Shown piece after piece: positions 10,057 through 18,526 of a stretch of DNA of 64,000 bases. Made by a program: the position numbers and the translations under genes. Position 1 is the first letter of the stretch. The number at the start of each line of letters is the position of its first letter. The notes beneath the pieces are model-generated. The model saw nothing but the letters and a program-made list of their open reading frames with translations. It did not search any database and was not told the origin of the DNA. The stretch spans positions 186,001 through 250,000 of the forward strand of contig NZ_JOFS01000010.1 in NCBI RefSeq assembly GCF_000719285.1, read 5' to 3'. This DNA comes from Streptomyces bicolor. Its GTDB lineage: Bacteria > Actinomycetota > Actinomycetes > Streptomycetales > Streptomycetaceae.

Positions 10057-10890
10057 TCACCCTGCGGGTGCGTCGAATGTGACCGGGCTCTCGAAGGCCG
10101 CGCGGCGGGTGGCCCGGCGCAGCGCCTTGAGGATCACCGTGCCGAGGATCAGCGTCAGGACGACGGTCGTGACCGCCCTGCCCAGGTCCCAGCCCATGGA
10201 GGTGGCCAGGCAGTACGTCACGAAGCGGGCCAGGTTGCCGGCCACCGGGGCGTCCGGGTCGAAGGCGATGGACGAGGCCGCCTGGTCCGTGAAGGGCCAG
10301 CCCGCCAGATTCGTGACGGTGCCGTAGGCGAAGGCCGCCAGGGCGCCGTACGCGCCCAGGAGAAGGAGTTCCGCGCGACCGCGCAGGCGGTCACGGCCCG
10401 GCAGCAGCCCGGCCCCCATGGTGACCCAGCCCATCGCGAGCATCTGGAACGGCATCCAGGGGCCCACCCCGCCCGTGAGCAGTGCCGACGCGAACATCGT
10501 GACCGAGCCGAGCACGAAACCGAAGCCGGGGCCGAGGACGCGGCCGCTCAGGACCATGAGGAAGAACATCGGCTCGAGACCGGCCGTGCCGGCGCCGATC
10601 GGGCGCAGGGCGGCTCCCGTCGCGGCCAGCACCCCGAGCATCGCGACCGCCTTCGGCCCGAGCCCCGACTCGGAGATCGTCGCCGCGACGACCGCGACCA
10701 GCAGCACCAGCAGGCACGCGAAGAACCACGGGGCGTCCTGGCTGTGCGCGACGACCGCCGACTCGGGCGGTGCGAGGAAGGGCCAGCCGAGAGCGGCGAC
10801 ACCGACCGCGCTGACCAGGGCGAGGGCGGCGACTGACCGGGGGCCGAGGCGGATGGGGCGGGCCTGAGGGGTAGAGCGGTCGGGAGTGGC
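10057..10890 (-). CDS. ECF transporter S component (in a frame shifted from the ATPase)
   Basis: Hydrophobic protein segment (about 275 residues) with six or so membrane helices: SVAALALVSAVGVAALGWPF, PWFFACLLVLLVAVVAA, PMFFLMVLSGRVLGPGFGF, MPFQMLAMGWVTMGAGLLPG and others. This is the substrate-binding S component of an energy-coupling factor vitamin transporter. No ATG or GTG occurs in frame before the first helix, and the frame runs back into the poly-G/poly-C tract at 10891-10930. It is therefore best read as the C-terminal half of a fused ATPase-S protein whose frame is broken or switchable there. The cobalamin riboswitch upstream of the operon points to B12 or a corrinoid precursor as substrate (inference). 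Confidence 0.75.
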   Translation of the reverse strand, partial: ATPDRSTPQARPIRLGPRSVAALALVSAVGVAALGWPFLAPPESAVVAHSQDAPWFFACLLVLLVAVVAATISESGLGPKAVAMLGVLAATGAALRPIGAGTAGLEPMFFLMVLSGRVLGPGFGFVLGSVTMFASALLTGGVGPWMPFQMLAMGWVTMGAGLLPGRDRLRGRAELLLLGAYGALAAFAYGTVTNLAGWPFTDQAASSIAFDPDAPVAGNLARFVTYCLATSMGWDLGRAVTTVVLTLILGTVILKALRRATRRAAFESPVTFDAPAG

Positions 10891-10930
10891 GGGGGCGGGG
10901 GGGGGGGGGGCAGGGGGGGGGGGGGCGGGG
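10891..10930. repeat. Twin homopolymeric G tracts at the ATPase/S-component junction
   Basis: Runs of 14 G (10897-10910) and 13 G (10913-10925) are separated by CA and followed by C and four more G. On the coding (minus) strand they are C runs that encode proline in every frame. The ATPase frame enters and the S-component frame leaves, differing by one base, so slippage here would join or split the two domains. An assembly length error in the homopolymer is the main alternative. Confidence 0.9.
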
Positions 10931-12566
10931 ATGCCCGGGCCTCTCTCCCCTCCGCGACCCCCGGGCCGTCCGCTATCACCTCGCCGTCGGCGAGCAGGAT
11001 CACCCGGTGGGCCAGTTCGGCGGCCAGCTCCACGTCGTGGGTGGCCAGGACGATGGAGTGCCCGCGGGCGGCGAGGTCGCGCAGCAGGGTGACGAGGCGG
11101 GCCTTCGCCGCGTAGTCCAGGCCGCGGGTCGGTTCGTCGAGGAGGAGCAGGGCAGGGCGGGCGGTCAGGACGACCGCCAGCGCGAGCGTGAGGCGCTGGC
11201 CCTCGGAGAGGTCTCGGGGATGGGTGTCGTCCGGGATGTCCGGGAGTAGCTCGGAGACCAGGGCGCGGCAGGTGCCGGGGGTTGCGCCGGCGTCGGCGTC
11301 GGCGGCCGCGCACTCGCCGGCGACCGTGTCGGCGTACAGGAGGTCCCGGGGCTCCTGGGGGACCAGGCCGACGGCTCCGCCGGTGTTGACCGAGCCGGCG
11401 GAGGGTTTGATGAGGCCGACCAGGGTGTTGAGAAGGGTGGATTTTCCGGCGCCGTTGCGGCCCATGACAGCGACGATCTCTCCGAGGGTGAGGCCGAGGT
11501 TGATGTTGCGGAGGGCCTGGATGTGGCCGCGGGATACGGCGAGGTCTTGTACTTCGGCCGTGTAAGGCGAGGGGGGCGGTGTGGGGGTGCGCCTGCGCTG
11601 GAACCATCGGCGGTGAGTGGCTTTTTCGCCCAATAGCTCGGGGGGTGTTGATTCTTGGCGGCTGCGGGTTTGTTGTGGTTGATCGCGCCCACGCGGCGGT
11701 AGCCGCAAATCGACTGCAGCCCCGCGCCCCTGGGGGGCGACGATGTCCCGCTTCTCAAGCTGCTGCCGTAGGTCTGCCGCTCGGCGGCGCGCGTCGCGGA
11801 CCGTCAGCGGCAGAGGGGTCCAGCCCGCCAGGCGGCCCAGGGCGACCACCGGTGGATACACGGGGGATACGGCCATCACCTCCGCCGGGCTGCCCAGGAT
11901 CGGCGCCTCGCCGGGGGCCGGGAGCAGGGCGATCCGGTCGGCGTAGTGGATTACGCGCTCCAGGCGGTGTTCGGCCATCAGGACCGTCGTGCCCAGGTCG
12001 TGGACCAGGCGTTGGAGGACCGCCAGGACCTCCTCGGCGGCGGCCGGGTCCAGGGCCGAGGTCGGCTCGTCCAGTACCAGGACCCTGGGGTGTGGGGTGA
12101 GGACCGAGCCGATCGCCACGCGCTGTTGCTGGCCGCCGGAGAGGGTGGAGATGGGGCGGTCGCGGAGGTCGGCGAGGCCGAGGAGGTCGAGGGTCTCCTC
12201 CACGCGGCGGCGCATCACGTCGGGGGCGAGGCCCAACGACTCCATGCCGTAGGCCAGTTCGTCCTCGACGGTGTCGGTCACGAAGTGGGAGAGGGGGTCC
12301 TGACCGACCGTGCCCACCACATCCGCGAGTTCGCGCGGCTTGTGGGTGCGGGTGTCCCGGCCGGCCACCGTGACGCGGCCGCGCAGGGTGCCGCCGGTGA
12401 AGTGCGGGACGAGGCCGCTCACCGCGCCGAGGACGGTGGACTTGCCCACGCCCGACGGGCCCACGAGCAGGACCAGTTCGCCCTCCGGGACCTCGAAGTC
12501 CACGCCCTGGACGGTGGGTTCGGTGGCGCCGTCGTACGTCACGGAGACGTTCTCGAAGCGGATCAC
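10931..12566 (-). CDS. ECF transporter ATPase with two ABC domains (EcfA-EcfA' type)
   Basis: Two ABC ATPase domains lie in one chain. The first has Walker A GPSGVGKST near residue 36, signature LSGGQQQRVAIG and Walker B VLVLDEPTSALDP. The second has GRNGAGKST near 368, LSEGQRLTLALAV and LLLLDEPTRGLDY. Between them is a variable linker. They power an ECF vitamin importer at the inner face of the membrane. The ATG at 12566 overlaps the stop of ecfT by 4 bases, so the genes are coupled. As sequenced, the frame passes the G tracts and ends out of phase at 10548. The normal C-terminus after DGEVIADGP is lost, consistent with a fusion or deletion at the tract. Confidence 0.85.
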
Positions 12567-13759
12567 GACGGCTCCTTGAGGGCGGGGTCAGGGGTGGGGG
12601 CGGGGCTGATGAAGGCCGGGAGCAGGCCCAGGAGGACGGCCGCCGCCGGCCACAGGGGGAGGGCGGGTGCGGTCAGGGGGATCACGGCGGGGTTCAGGGC
12701 CGCCGGCTCACGGGTCGCGGCGAGGGTCAGCAGGGCGGCGACCGCCGCGCCGGAACCGGTGATCAGCCAGGCCCGGATGTCCCAGCGGTCCGGACGGTAA
12801 CGGGTGCGCAGGGTGCGGCGACCGCCCAGGCGGAGGCCTGCCAGGGCGGCGGTGAGTCCGGTGAGCAGGACCGGCAGTCCGTAGGTGGCGCCCGCGGCGG
12901 TCAGCAGCCCGTACGTTCCCGCGCAGACGCCGAGGAGGCCGCCGAGGGTGAGCGCGGTGGTCGTACGGCGCACTCGGGGCGGGACGTCGGCGGTACGGCC
13001 GTAGCCGCGGGCGTCCATCGCGGCGGCCAGGGCGACCGAGCGCTCCAACGCGCCCTCCAGGACCGGGAGTCCGACCTGCAGGAGGCCGCGGATGCCGCTG
13101 TCGGGGCGGCCGCGCAGACGGCGGGCGGCGCGCAGGCGCTGGACGTCGGCGATCAGGTTGGGGGCGTAGGTGAGGGCCACGACCACCGCGACGCCCATCT
13201 CGTACAGGGCGCCGGGGAGCGACTTGAGGAGGCGGGCGGGGTTGGCGAGGGAGTTCGCGGCGCCCACGCAGATCAGGAGGGTGGCCAGTCTCAGGCCGTC
13301 GTAGAGGGCCTTGGTGAGCGTCTCGGCGGTGACCTTTCCGCCCAGGCGGATGCCTTGTGCCCAGTGGGGGAGAGGGACTTCGGGGAGGGTGACGATCACG
13401 TGGGTGCCGGGGAGGGGCGAGCCGAAGGCCACGGCGAAGGCCAGGCGGATGAGGAGGACGGCCAGGGCGAGTTTGACGAAGGCCGTGTAGGAGCGGGCCC
13501 AGGGGGCGTTGGGGCGGCAGGTCGTCACCACGTAGGCGGAGGTCGCTATGAGGAGGGTGAGGAGGAGGGGGTTGGTGGTGCGGGTTGCGGCGGTGCCGAG
13601 GGCCAGGGCCCAGAGCCACCAGGCGCCTGGGTGCACCGTGCCTTGTCGACCTGCCGTGCGCCGGGGCCGGCGGGTGGGGAGGCTCGCCGGCGCCGGCCGG
13701 GTGCCGCTCTCTTCGGGACGGGTGCCGTCCGAGCCGTACGGCTGCCCGCAGCTACGCAT
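12563..13759 (-). CDS. ECF transporter transmembrane component EcfT (CbiQ family)
   Basis: A 398-residue membrane protein with helices such as PGAWWLWALALGTAA and FVKLALAVLLIRLAFAVAFG. It carries the EcfT coupling-helix pattern with ALA/ARG motifs: ADVQRLRAARRLRGR and ALAAAMDARGYGR (the A-R-G motif that docks on the ATPases). It links the ATPases to the S component. It lies between the SCO2322-type gene (8-base overlap at its start) and the ATPase gene (4-base overlap at its end). That order and spacing indicate one operon under the cobalamin riboswitch. Confidence 0.9.
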   Translation of the reverse strand: MRSCGQPYGSDGTRPEESGTRPAPASLPTRRPRRTAGRQGTVHPGAWWLWALALGTAATRTTNPLLLTLLIATSAYVVTTCRPNAPWARSYTAFVKLALAVLLIRLAFAVAFGSPLPGTHVIVTLPEVPLPHWAQGIRLGGKVTAETLTKALYDGLRLATLLICVGAANSLANPARLLKSLPGALYEMGVAVVVALTYAPNLIADVQRLRAARRLRGRPDSGIRGLLQVGLPVLEGALERSVALAAAMDARGYGRTADVPPRVRRTTTALTLGGLLGVCAGTYGLLTAAGATYGLPVLLTGLTAALAGLRLGGRRTLRTRYRPDRWDIRAWLITGSGAAVAALLTLAATREPAALNPAVIPLTAPALPLWPAAAVLLGLLPAFISPAPTPDPALKEPS

Positions 13760-14402
13760 GTCGACGACGGCGTGCCTGCCACAGGGCCGCCGCTCCCAGT
13801 ACTGCCACCACGGCGATCCCGGTCACCAAGCCCAGCGACGGGCCGTCGTTCGAATCGTCCTCCTGAGCGCCGGTCTTCCGCTCGGTCTCCGTCGGCTCCT
13901 TCGCCCCCGACACCTGCTCCCCGCACCCCGTCTCCGGATACCCGGCGATCGCGCACAGCAGGGCGTTCGTGTCGTAGCGCAGGGGCTTGGCCACCGCGGC
14001 CAGGGCCTCTGCCGTGGTGGCGTCCTCGGCGACGCGGGCGCATGCCGTGCGGCGGGTCGGCGGTGTTTCGCCCGACGGGGCGTCCGCCGCCGTACCGAAG
14101 TCGATGACCAACGCCACCCGCTTCTTGCCGTCCTGCGCCGGCGTCCTCGCGCAGACCACCTCGAACACGGCGGTACCCCTCGGGCGGGCCGCGTCCTTGG
14201 AGTCCTCGCTCACCGCGAAGCGGAAGCCCTGGACGTCGCCGTCGGAGGGGCGGGCGGTGGAGGGGCCCTGGGTGGCGAAGGTCCAGGTGTCGCCGTCGCG
14301 GTCCCAGAAGGACCAGTAGCGGTAGCCGGCCGCGTGGGACGGGGCCGCGACGGTCAGGAGGACCAGCGCTGCCAGGAACGGAGCGACAGCGCGGCGGATC
14401 AC
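13752..14402 (-). CDS. SCO2322-family exported, membrane-anchored protein
   Basis: A 216-residue protein with an N-terminal signal sequence (IRRAVAPFLAALVLLTVAAPSHAA), a globular part starting GYRYWSFWDRDGDTWTFA, and a C-terminal membrane anchor (LGLVTGIAVVAVLGAAALWQ) followed by RRRRHA. This is the SCO2322 family, known only from actinomycetes next to ECF transporter genes. It probably faces the outside and assists capture or delivery of the substrate (inference; no biochemical function is known to me). The GTG start at 14402 overlaps the preceding stop by 4 bases. Confidence 0.8.
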   Translation of the reverse strand: MIRRAVAPFLAALVLLTVAAPSHAAGYRYWSFWDRDGDTWTFATQGPSTARPSDGDVQGFRFAVSEDSKDAARPRGTAVFEVVCARTPAQDGKKRVALVIDFGTAADAPSGETPPTRRTACARVAEDATTAEALAAVAKPLRYDTNALLCAIAGYPETGCGEQVSGAKEPTETERKTGAQEDDSNDGPSLGLVTGIAVVAVLGAAALWQARRRRHA

Positions 14403-15625
14403 GGTCGCCGGCCCTTGTTGCGGCCGCTCAGCAGGAAGCCGATGCCGATGCTTGCGACCAGGCCGACGCCGACGATCCACCACACGCTGACGCCGTTGTC
14501 GTCGTCCTGCTTCTGCGAGGCCTTCGGTGCCTCGGCCGCTGCCGTCCGCGGCGCCGGGCCCTGCGCGTTGAGCTGCTCGACCAGGTCCGTGCCGCCGAAG
14601 TCACGCGGGTCGGTGCCGGTCGCGTGCGCGGCGAAGATCAGCTGGGCGTAGGCGGCGGGACCGCTCTGCTCGGCCCACTTCGCGGAGTTCTGCTCCAGCC
14701 AGCGCAAGGGCTTCTGGGCCGCGGCCGGCCCGCCCTGCGCGGCGATCGCGACGACCGCGTCGGCCGTGTTGCCGTAGTCGGGCTGGTCCGCGGCTCCGGG
14801 CAGGGCGGACTTCAGGTAGCCCTCCTTCGCGACCGCCTTCGCCAGGTAGGCCGCACCGTTGGCCGCGGCCTGCTGCGGGGTCGGGTAACCGGCGTCGGCG
14901 CAGCCCGCGTCCGACTGCTTGCCGGGCTTCACCACGAGACCCTCGCCGAGCGCGCCGAGGACTCCCGCCGCCGTCGCGTCGGCGTTGGCCGCCAGGTCGC
15001 CCTTCTTGTCCGGCTGGAAGGCGAAGGCGCCCGCGCCGTCGCCCTCGCAGGGCAAGCCGAGCCGGATCAGGGCGTCGTACGCGGACCGGCCGTCCTTCAC
15101 GACCTTCTGCGGCTCCTCGCCCGCGGCGGCCAGCGCGCCGACCACGACGGACGTGGAGTTCGTGTCGCTCGCCCCACCCGCCGCATAGCCCCAGCCACCG
15201 TCCTTGTTCTGGACGGACTTCAGCCAGGCCACCGCCTTGCCGGTCGCGGCGTCGTGCCCGCCGAGCGCGGCGAGGGCCTGGACGGCGGCGGCCGTGCTGT
15301 TGGTGTCGACCGGCGTCTTCGCGTCGCAGGCCGTCGAGGCGTCGGCGCGGAACGGAGCGAATGCCCCGTCGGCGCACTGCTGCCCGGTGAGCCAGTCCAC
15401 GGCCTTCGCGGCCGGCTTCACGCCCACCGTGTCCTGGGCGAGCAGCGCGAGGGACTGGCGCCAGACGCCGTCGTACGTCGGGTCGGTGGTGCCGTACAGC
15501 CCGGCGGGGAGCGCGACGGACGGCGAGGCGGACGGGGAGGAGTCGGCGGCGACTGCGGGCGCGGCGGTGGCCGTGCCGATCACGGTGACGGCGGCCAGGG
15601 CCGCGGCGCTGCGGCGGACGTACAT
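14399..15625 (-). CDS. Surface-anchored alpha/alpha-toroid protein (prenyltransferase/squalene-oxidase repeat, transcobalamin-like fold)
   Basis: A 408-residue exported protein. The signal peptide is MYVRRSAAALAAVTVIGTAT with AVAA cleavage. Repeated toroid units QCADGAFAPF, VQNKDGGWGYAAGG and DTNSTSVVVGALA follow the QW-like repeat of squalene cyclases and of eukaryotic intrinsic factor/transcobalamin. The tail has a single helix (VWWIVGVGLVASIGIGFLLS) and a basic end. As first gene after a cobalamin riboswitch and upstream of an ECF transporter, it may bind B12 at the surface and hand it to the transporter; this is inference from fold and context. It is unlikely to be a cyclase, since it is exported and lacks the DxDD acid motif. 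Confidence 0.8.
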   Translation of the reverse strand: MYVRRSAAALAAVTVIGTATAAPAVAADSSPSASPSVALPAGLYGTTDPTYDGVWRQSLALLAQDTVGVKPAAKAVDWLTGQQCADGAFAPFRADASTACDAKTPVDTNSTAAAVQALAALGGHDAATGKAVAWLKSVQNKDGGWGYAAGGASDTNSTSVVVGALAAAGEEPQKVVKDGRSAYDALIRLGLPCEGDGAGAFAFQPDKKGDLAANADATAAGVLGALGEGLVVKPGKQSDAGCADAGYPTPQQAAANGAAYLAKAVAKEGYLKSALPGAADQPDYGNTADAVVAIAAQGGPAAAQKPLRWLEQNSAKWAEQSGPAAYAQLIFAAHATGTDPRDFGGTDLVEQLNAQGPAPRTAAAEAPKASQKQDDDNGVSVWWIVGVGLVASIGIGFLLSGRNKGRRP

Positions 15626-15739
15626 GATCGGCGGGTGCCCTTCCCTGAGGGAACCGGGCAGCGCAGGGGAGACCCCCGGCGGCTCGGCTCCGTATACCTC
15701 GACGGTGCCGTGCTCCGGCCGGTTGCCGGTGCACGTGAG

Positions 15740-15862
15740 CCGGTCACGAATCCGTACGGGGCGATCCGGCTTGCCGGCTTCGACGACCGGCTCACGGTTG
15801 CGGGTCAGCGCCGGATTTGCACCGGCTTCCCCCTGTACGGGTGTGATGACGACGCCGTCACT
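15740..15862 (-). promoter_or_regulatory. Cobalamin riboswitch
   Basis: The minus strand shows the conserved AdoCbl core: AAGCCGGTGCAAATCCGGC, then GCTGACCCGCAACCGTGA, and after a variable arm the B12-box-like AAGCCGGATCGCC (15764-15776). It lies 115-240 bases before the ATG of the toroid gene. It should repress the transporter operon when cobalamin is plentiful. Outer helix ends are approximate. Confidence 0.9.
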
Positions 15863-15921
15863 CTACCGGCCCGTAGGGAAGCGGCAGAGGGGAGGCTGTG
15901 CCAGGCGGTAGGTTCGGGCGC

Positions 15922-16575
15922 ATGGGGATCACGGGGAGCGCCGGACGGCTGCTCGGTTCGGGGCGCGCGTCCGACGTGTACGAGATCGACGAGGCCTGGG
16001 TGCTGCGCCGAGACCGGGAGGGCTACGCCGACGGACTCGCTGAGGCCGCCCTGATGGAGCGGCTGCGCGCGCACGGCTACCCGGTGCCGAGGGTCCGGCT
16101 CGCCGACTCCACGCGGTCCGAGCTGGTCATGGAACGGCTGTACGGGCCGACGATGGTGGAGGCCTTCGTCGCGGGACGGATCGACGCGTGCGAGAGCGGG
16201 GACATCCTGGCCCGTCTCCTGCGACAACTGCACGCCCTCCCCGGACGCGTGGTCCACCTGGACCTCCACCCGGAGAACGTGATGCTCACTCCCGACGGCC
16301 CCTACGTCATCGACTGGGCCAACGCGGAGGAGGGAGATCCCGGCCTGGACTGGGGCATGTCCGCGATGATCCTCGCGCAGGTGGCCATGGCCGACGAACA
16401 GTTCGCCGCACCCGTCCGCACCATGCTCACCACCCTCCTCGCCGACCCTTCCGACCTCACCGCGGACGGCCTGACGGAGGCCCGGCGCCGGCGCGCCGCC
16501 AACCCGACGATGACTGCGCGGGAGGTCGAAGTGCTCGGCGAGGCGGAGGAGTTGGTCCGGTCGTTCATGGGCTAG
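15922..16575 (+). CDS. Aminoglycoside phosphotransferase-like small kinase
   Basis: A 217-residue protein with the eukaryotic-like kinase pattern in compact form: glycine-rich LLGSGRASDVYEID, a catalytic loop VVHLDLHPENVML and a metal-binding VIDWANAEEGDPGLDWG. These are the H-x-D-x-x-x-x-N and DW motifs of the APH/choline kinase group. It transfers phosphate to a small molecule of unknown identity. The ATG at 15922 starts directly before the fold (MGITGSAGRLLGSG). Its TAG stop lies inside the target duplication of the IS4 element that follows, so the insertion left the protein intact. Confidence 0.82.
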   Translation: MGITGSAGRLLGSGRASDVYEIDEAWVLRRDREGYADGLAEAALMERLRAHGYPVPRVRLADSTRSELVMERLYGPTMVEAFVAGRIDACESGDILARLLRQLHALPGRVVHLDLHPENVMLTPDGPYVIDWANAEEGDPGLDWGMSAMILAQVAMADEQFAAPVRTMLTTLLADPSDLTADGLTEARRRRAANPTMTAREVEVLGEAEELVRSFMG

Positions 16576-16578
16576 GCG
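16569..16578. repeat. Left copy of IS target-site duplication
   Basis: GGGCTAGGCG immediately precedes the IS left end and is repeated exactly at 18035-18044. Ten bases fits the IS4 family. The kinase stop codon lies within it. Confidence 0.9.
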
Positions 16579-18034
16579 CAATGCCGTTGCAATAGCTCGT
16601 GGGCGTACGCTGCTGTGCAGTGCTCCCGGGGGTGGTGCGGGTGTCTGCAGACGTCGGTGAGTTATCGGGCTTGGGGCTGCTGACCTGGGTGTATCCGTCC
16701 GGGTTGGTGGATCGTGTGGTGGCCGCGTGCGGTCGTGCGGAGCAGCGCAGACGCCTGCTGCCGGCCCGGCTGGTGGTGTACTTCGTGCTCGGGCTGGCCC
16801 TGTTCTCCCCGGCGCCGTATCTGGAAGTGATGCGGCATCTGGTCGAGGGCCTGCGGGGCCGGGGACTGCTGGGCGAGTGGCACATCCCGGCGAAGTCGTC
16901 ACTGTTTCGGGCCCGCCAGCGGCTGGGTCCGGAGCCGCTGCGGGTGCTGTTCGCCACGACCGCAAAGCCGATCGGCACCCAGGCCACCCCGGGCTGCTTT
17001 TGGCGCGGGCTGCGCCTGCTGGCGGTGGACGCCACCTGCTGGGACGTCGCCGACGGCGCGGCCAACGAGGCCGCCTTTGGCCGCCCCGGAAACAGCCGCG
17101 GCCACGACAAGTCCTCCTTTCCCCAGGTGCGGATGGCCTGTCTGATCGAGGTGGGCACCCACCTGGTCCTGGACGCCGAGCTGGCCGGTTGCCGCACCGG
17201 CGAAGTCACCCTGGTCGGCCGCCTGCCCCGCTCCTGCGGACCGGGCCAACTCGTCCTGGCCGACCGGGAGTTCCTCGGCGTGCCGCTGTGGCGGGCCTTC
17301 ACCGCCAGCGGCGCCGACCTGCTGTGGCGGGTGCCCGCCAACCGCATCCTGCCCCTGGAGCGGCAGTTGCGGGACGGCTCCTGGATCTCCCGCATCCACG
17401 CTCAGACCGATCGCACTCACACCGATCCGGTCGCGGTGCGGGTGGTGGCCTACCAGCTGCACGGCACTGGCCGTGAGGGTGAGGACTACCGGCTGGTGAC
17501 CAGCCTGCTCGATGCCCGTCGCTATCCCGCCCGCCAGCTGGCCGCGCTCTACCAAGAGCGCTGGGAGGCGGAAGCCGTCTTCGCCGAGCTCAAGACTCAT
17601 CAACGCGGCGCCCGCGTCGTGCTCAGCAGCAAAACCCCCGACGGCGTCCTGCAGCAGATCTGGGCACACCTGCTGGTCCACCACGCGCTGCGCGAGCTGA
17701 TGGTCAGAACCGCCGCCACCCGGGGCCTGGATGCCGACCGGGTCTCCTTCACCGAGACCCTGCGCTCCGCCCGGCGCAGCGTGACCGTCACGCCGGGCAG
17801 CTTTTCCCCCTGACCTGCTGGTCAGGGCCCTCGTCGTGCTCCAGCACGACCTGCTCGAACGCCTCCTGCCGCACAGACGCCTGCGCAGCCAGCCCCGCGT
17901 CGTCAAACGCAAGATGTCCAACTACCGGCTCAAACGGGCCGAACACCACACCTGGCCCCAGCCCACCCGCACTGGCACCCGAGCAGTCCGCGTCCAACGA
18001 CCCCAACCTGCGAACGCGTAAAGCAACAGCATTG
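16579..18034. mobile_element. IS4-family insertion sequence, 1456 bp
   Basis: The element is bounded by imperfect terminal inverted repeats: CAATGCCGTTGC at the left and GCAACAGCATTG at the right (reverse complement CAATGCTGTTGC, one mismatch). It is flanked by an exact 10-base duplication, GGGCTAGGCG. It carries one DDE transposase read left to right. The intact ends and exact duplication indicate recent insertion. Removing it and one repeat copy restores a compact junction in which the kinase gene and the SnoaL-like gene converged with overlapping stop codons. Confidence 0.93.
16599..17813 (+). CDS. IS4-family transposase, C-terminus shifted by one base
   Basis: The DDE transposase has LLAVDATCWDV (first Asp), LVLADREFLGVPLWR (second Asp) and the IS4 YREK signature YQERWEAEAVFAELK (Y-2-R-3-E-6-K). 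The frame stops at TGA 17811-17813 after the string TTTTCCCCC. The usual C-terminal end (DLLVRALVVLQHDLLE to MSNYRLKRA, ending at 18021) continues in the +1 frame. One C fewer in the run would give an uninterrupted SFSPDLL. So it is either a one-base insertion that inactivates the element or a CCC-TGA site used for +1 frameshifting. N-terminal start GTG 16599 is tentative. Confidence 0.85.
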   Translation: MGVRCCAVLPGVVRVSADVGELSGLGLLTWVYPSGLVDRVVAACGRAEQRRRLLPARLVVYFVLGLALFSPAPYLEVMRHLVEGLRGRGLLGEWHIPAKSSLFRARQRLGPEPLRVLFATTAKPIGTQATPGCFWRGLRLLAVDATCWDVADGAANEAAFGRPGNSRGHDKSSFPQVRMACLIEVGTHLVLDAELAGCRTGEVTLVGRLPRSCGPGQLVLADREFLGVPLWRAFTASGADLLWRVPANRILPLERQLRDGSWISRIHAQTDRTHTDPVAVRVVAYQLHGTGREGEDYRLVTSLLDARRYPARQLAALYQERWEAEAVFAELKTHQRGARVVLSSKTPDGVLQQIWAHLLVHHALRELMVRTAATRGLDADRVSFTETLRSARRSVTVTPGSFSP

Positions 18035-18044
18035 GGGCTAGGCG
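18035..18044. repeat. Right copy of IS target-site duplication
   Basis: Exact second copy of GGGCTAGGCG, directly after the IS right end. Confidence 0.9.
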
Positions 18045-18523
18045 GACGCGGGGTCGGCCCGCCGAAGGCCAGATGGAGGACCCGGGCGGACAGCAGCCAC
18101 ACGCCGTCCGGCGACCTGCGGAACGTGTCCTGGATGGGGGTCCCCCGCTCGAGCGAAGCCGAGAGTGGGGGAGGCCCACCTGGACCGGAGGACCCGGCGG
18201 GATCAGGTCGCCCTGGTGGCCGTCGACGCGGTACGTCGTGAAGTACGAGGTCGCCGTCGCGGTGTCGGGGGACGTCACCGTGACGAGGATGTCGGACATC
18301 ACGCGGCGCGAGAGACGGTCGGCGGGGCGGGATCCGAAGTACACGCGCAGCGCGTCCCGCCCCTGTGCGAGCCGCTCGCCCGCCGGCCACTCCCAGGTGC
18401 TGTCCTCGGTGAACAGCTCGGCGACGGAGGACGGTTCGCCAGATCGAGGCGGTGGACGAAGCCGACGACGATGCGTTCGCAGGCGCGTTCGGCGAGAAGG
18501 CGCTCAAAACACTCCATGGTCAT
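18045..18523 (-). pseudogene. SnoaL-like / NTF2-family protein, broken by a frameshift and a repeat insertion
   Basis: Three frames together make one NTF2-like protein. It opens MTMECFERLLAERACERIV and continues to LDLANR. After a one-base deletion near 18440 it continues as VAELFTEDSTWEWPAGERLA and SRRVMSDILVTVTSP to GPPVQVG. After a repeat insertion (18136-18174) the frame changes again to IQDTFRRSPDGVWLLSARVL and HLAFGGPTPRP. NTF2-like folds serve as small hydrolases, isomerases or binding proteins. The IS removed its stop codon, which originally lay in the CCATGA at the junction with the kinase gene. It is four bases from the MBL gene stop, so it was probably the last gene of that operon. 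Confidence 0.8.
18136..18174. repeat. Streptomyces palindromic repeat (MITE-like)
   Basis: The sequence GGGGGTCCCCC, then GCTCGAGCGAAGCCGAGAGT, then GGGGGA can fold into a hairpin. From memory, closely related copies are scattered through many Streptomyces genomes. Here it interrupts the SnoaL-like reading frame. Confidence 0.75.
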
Positions 18524-18526
18524 CCA

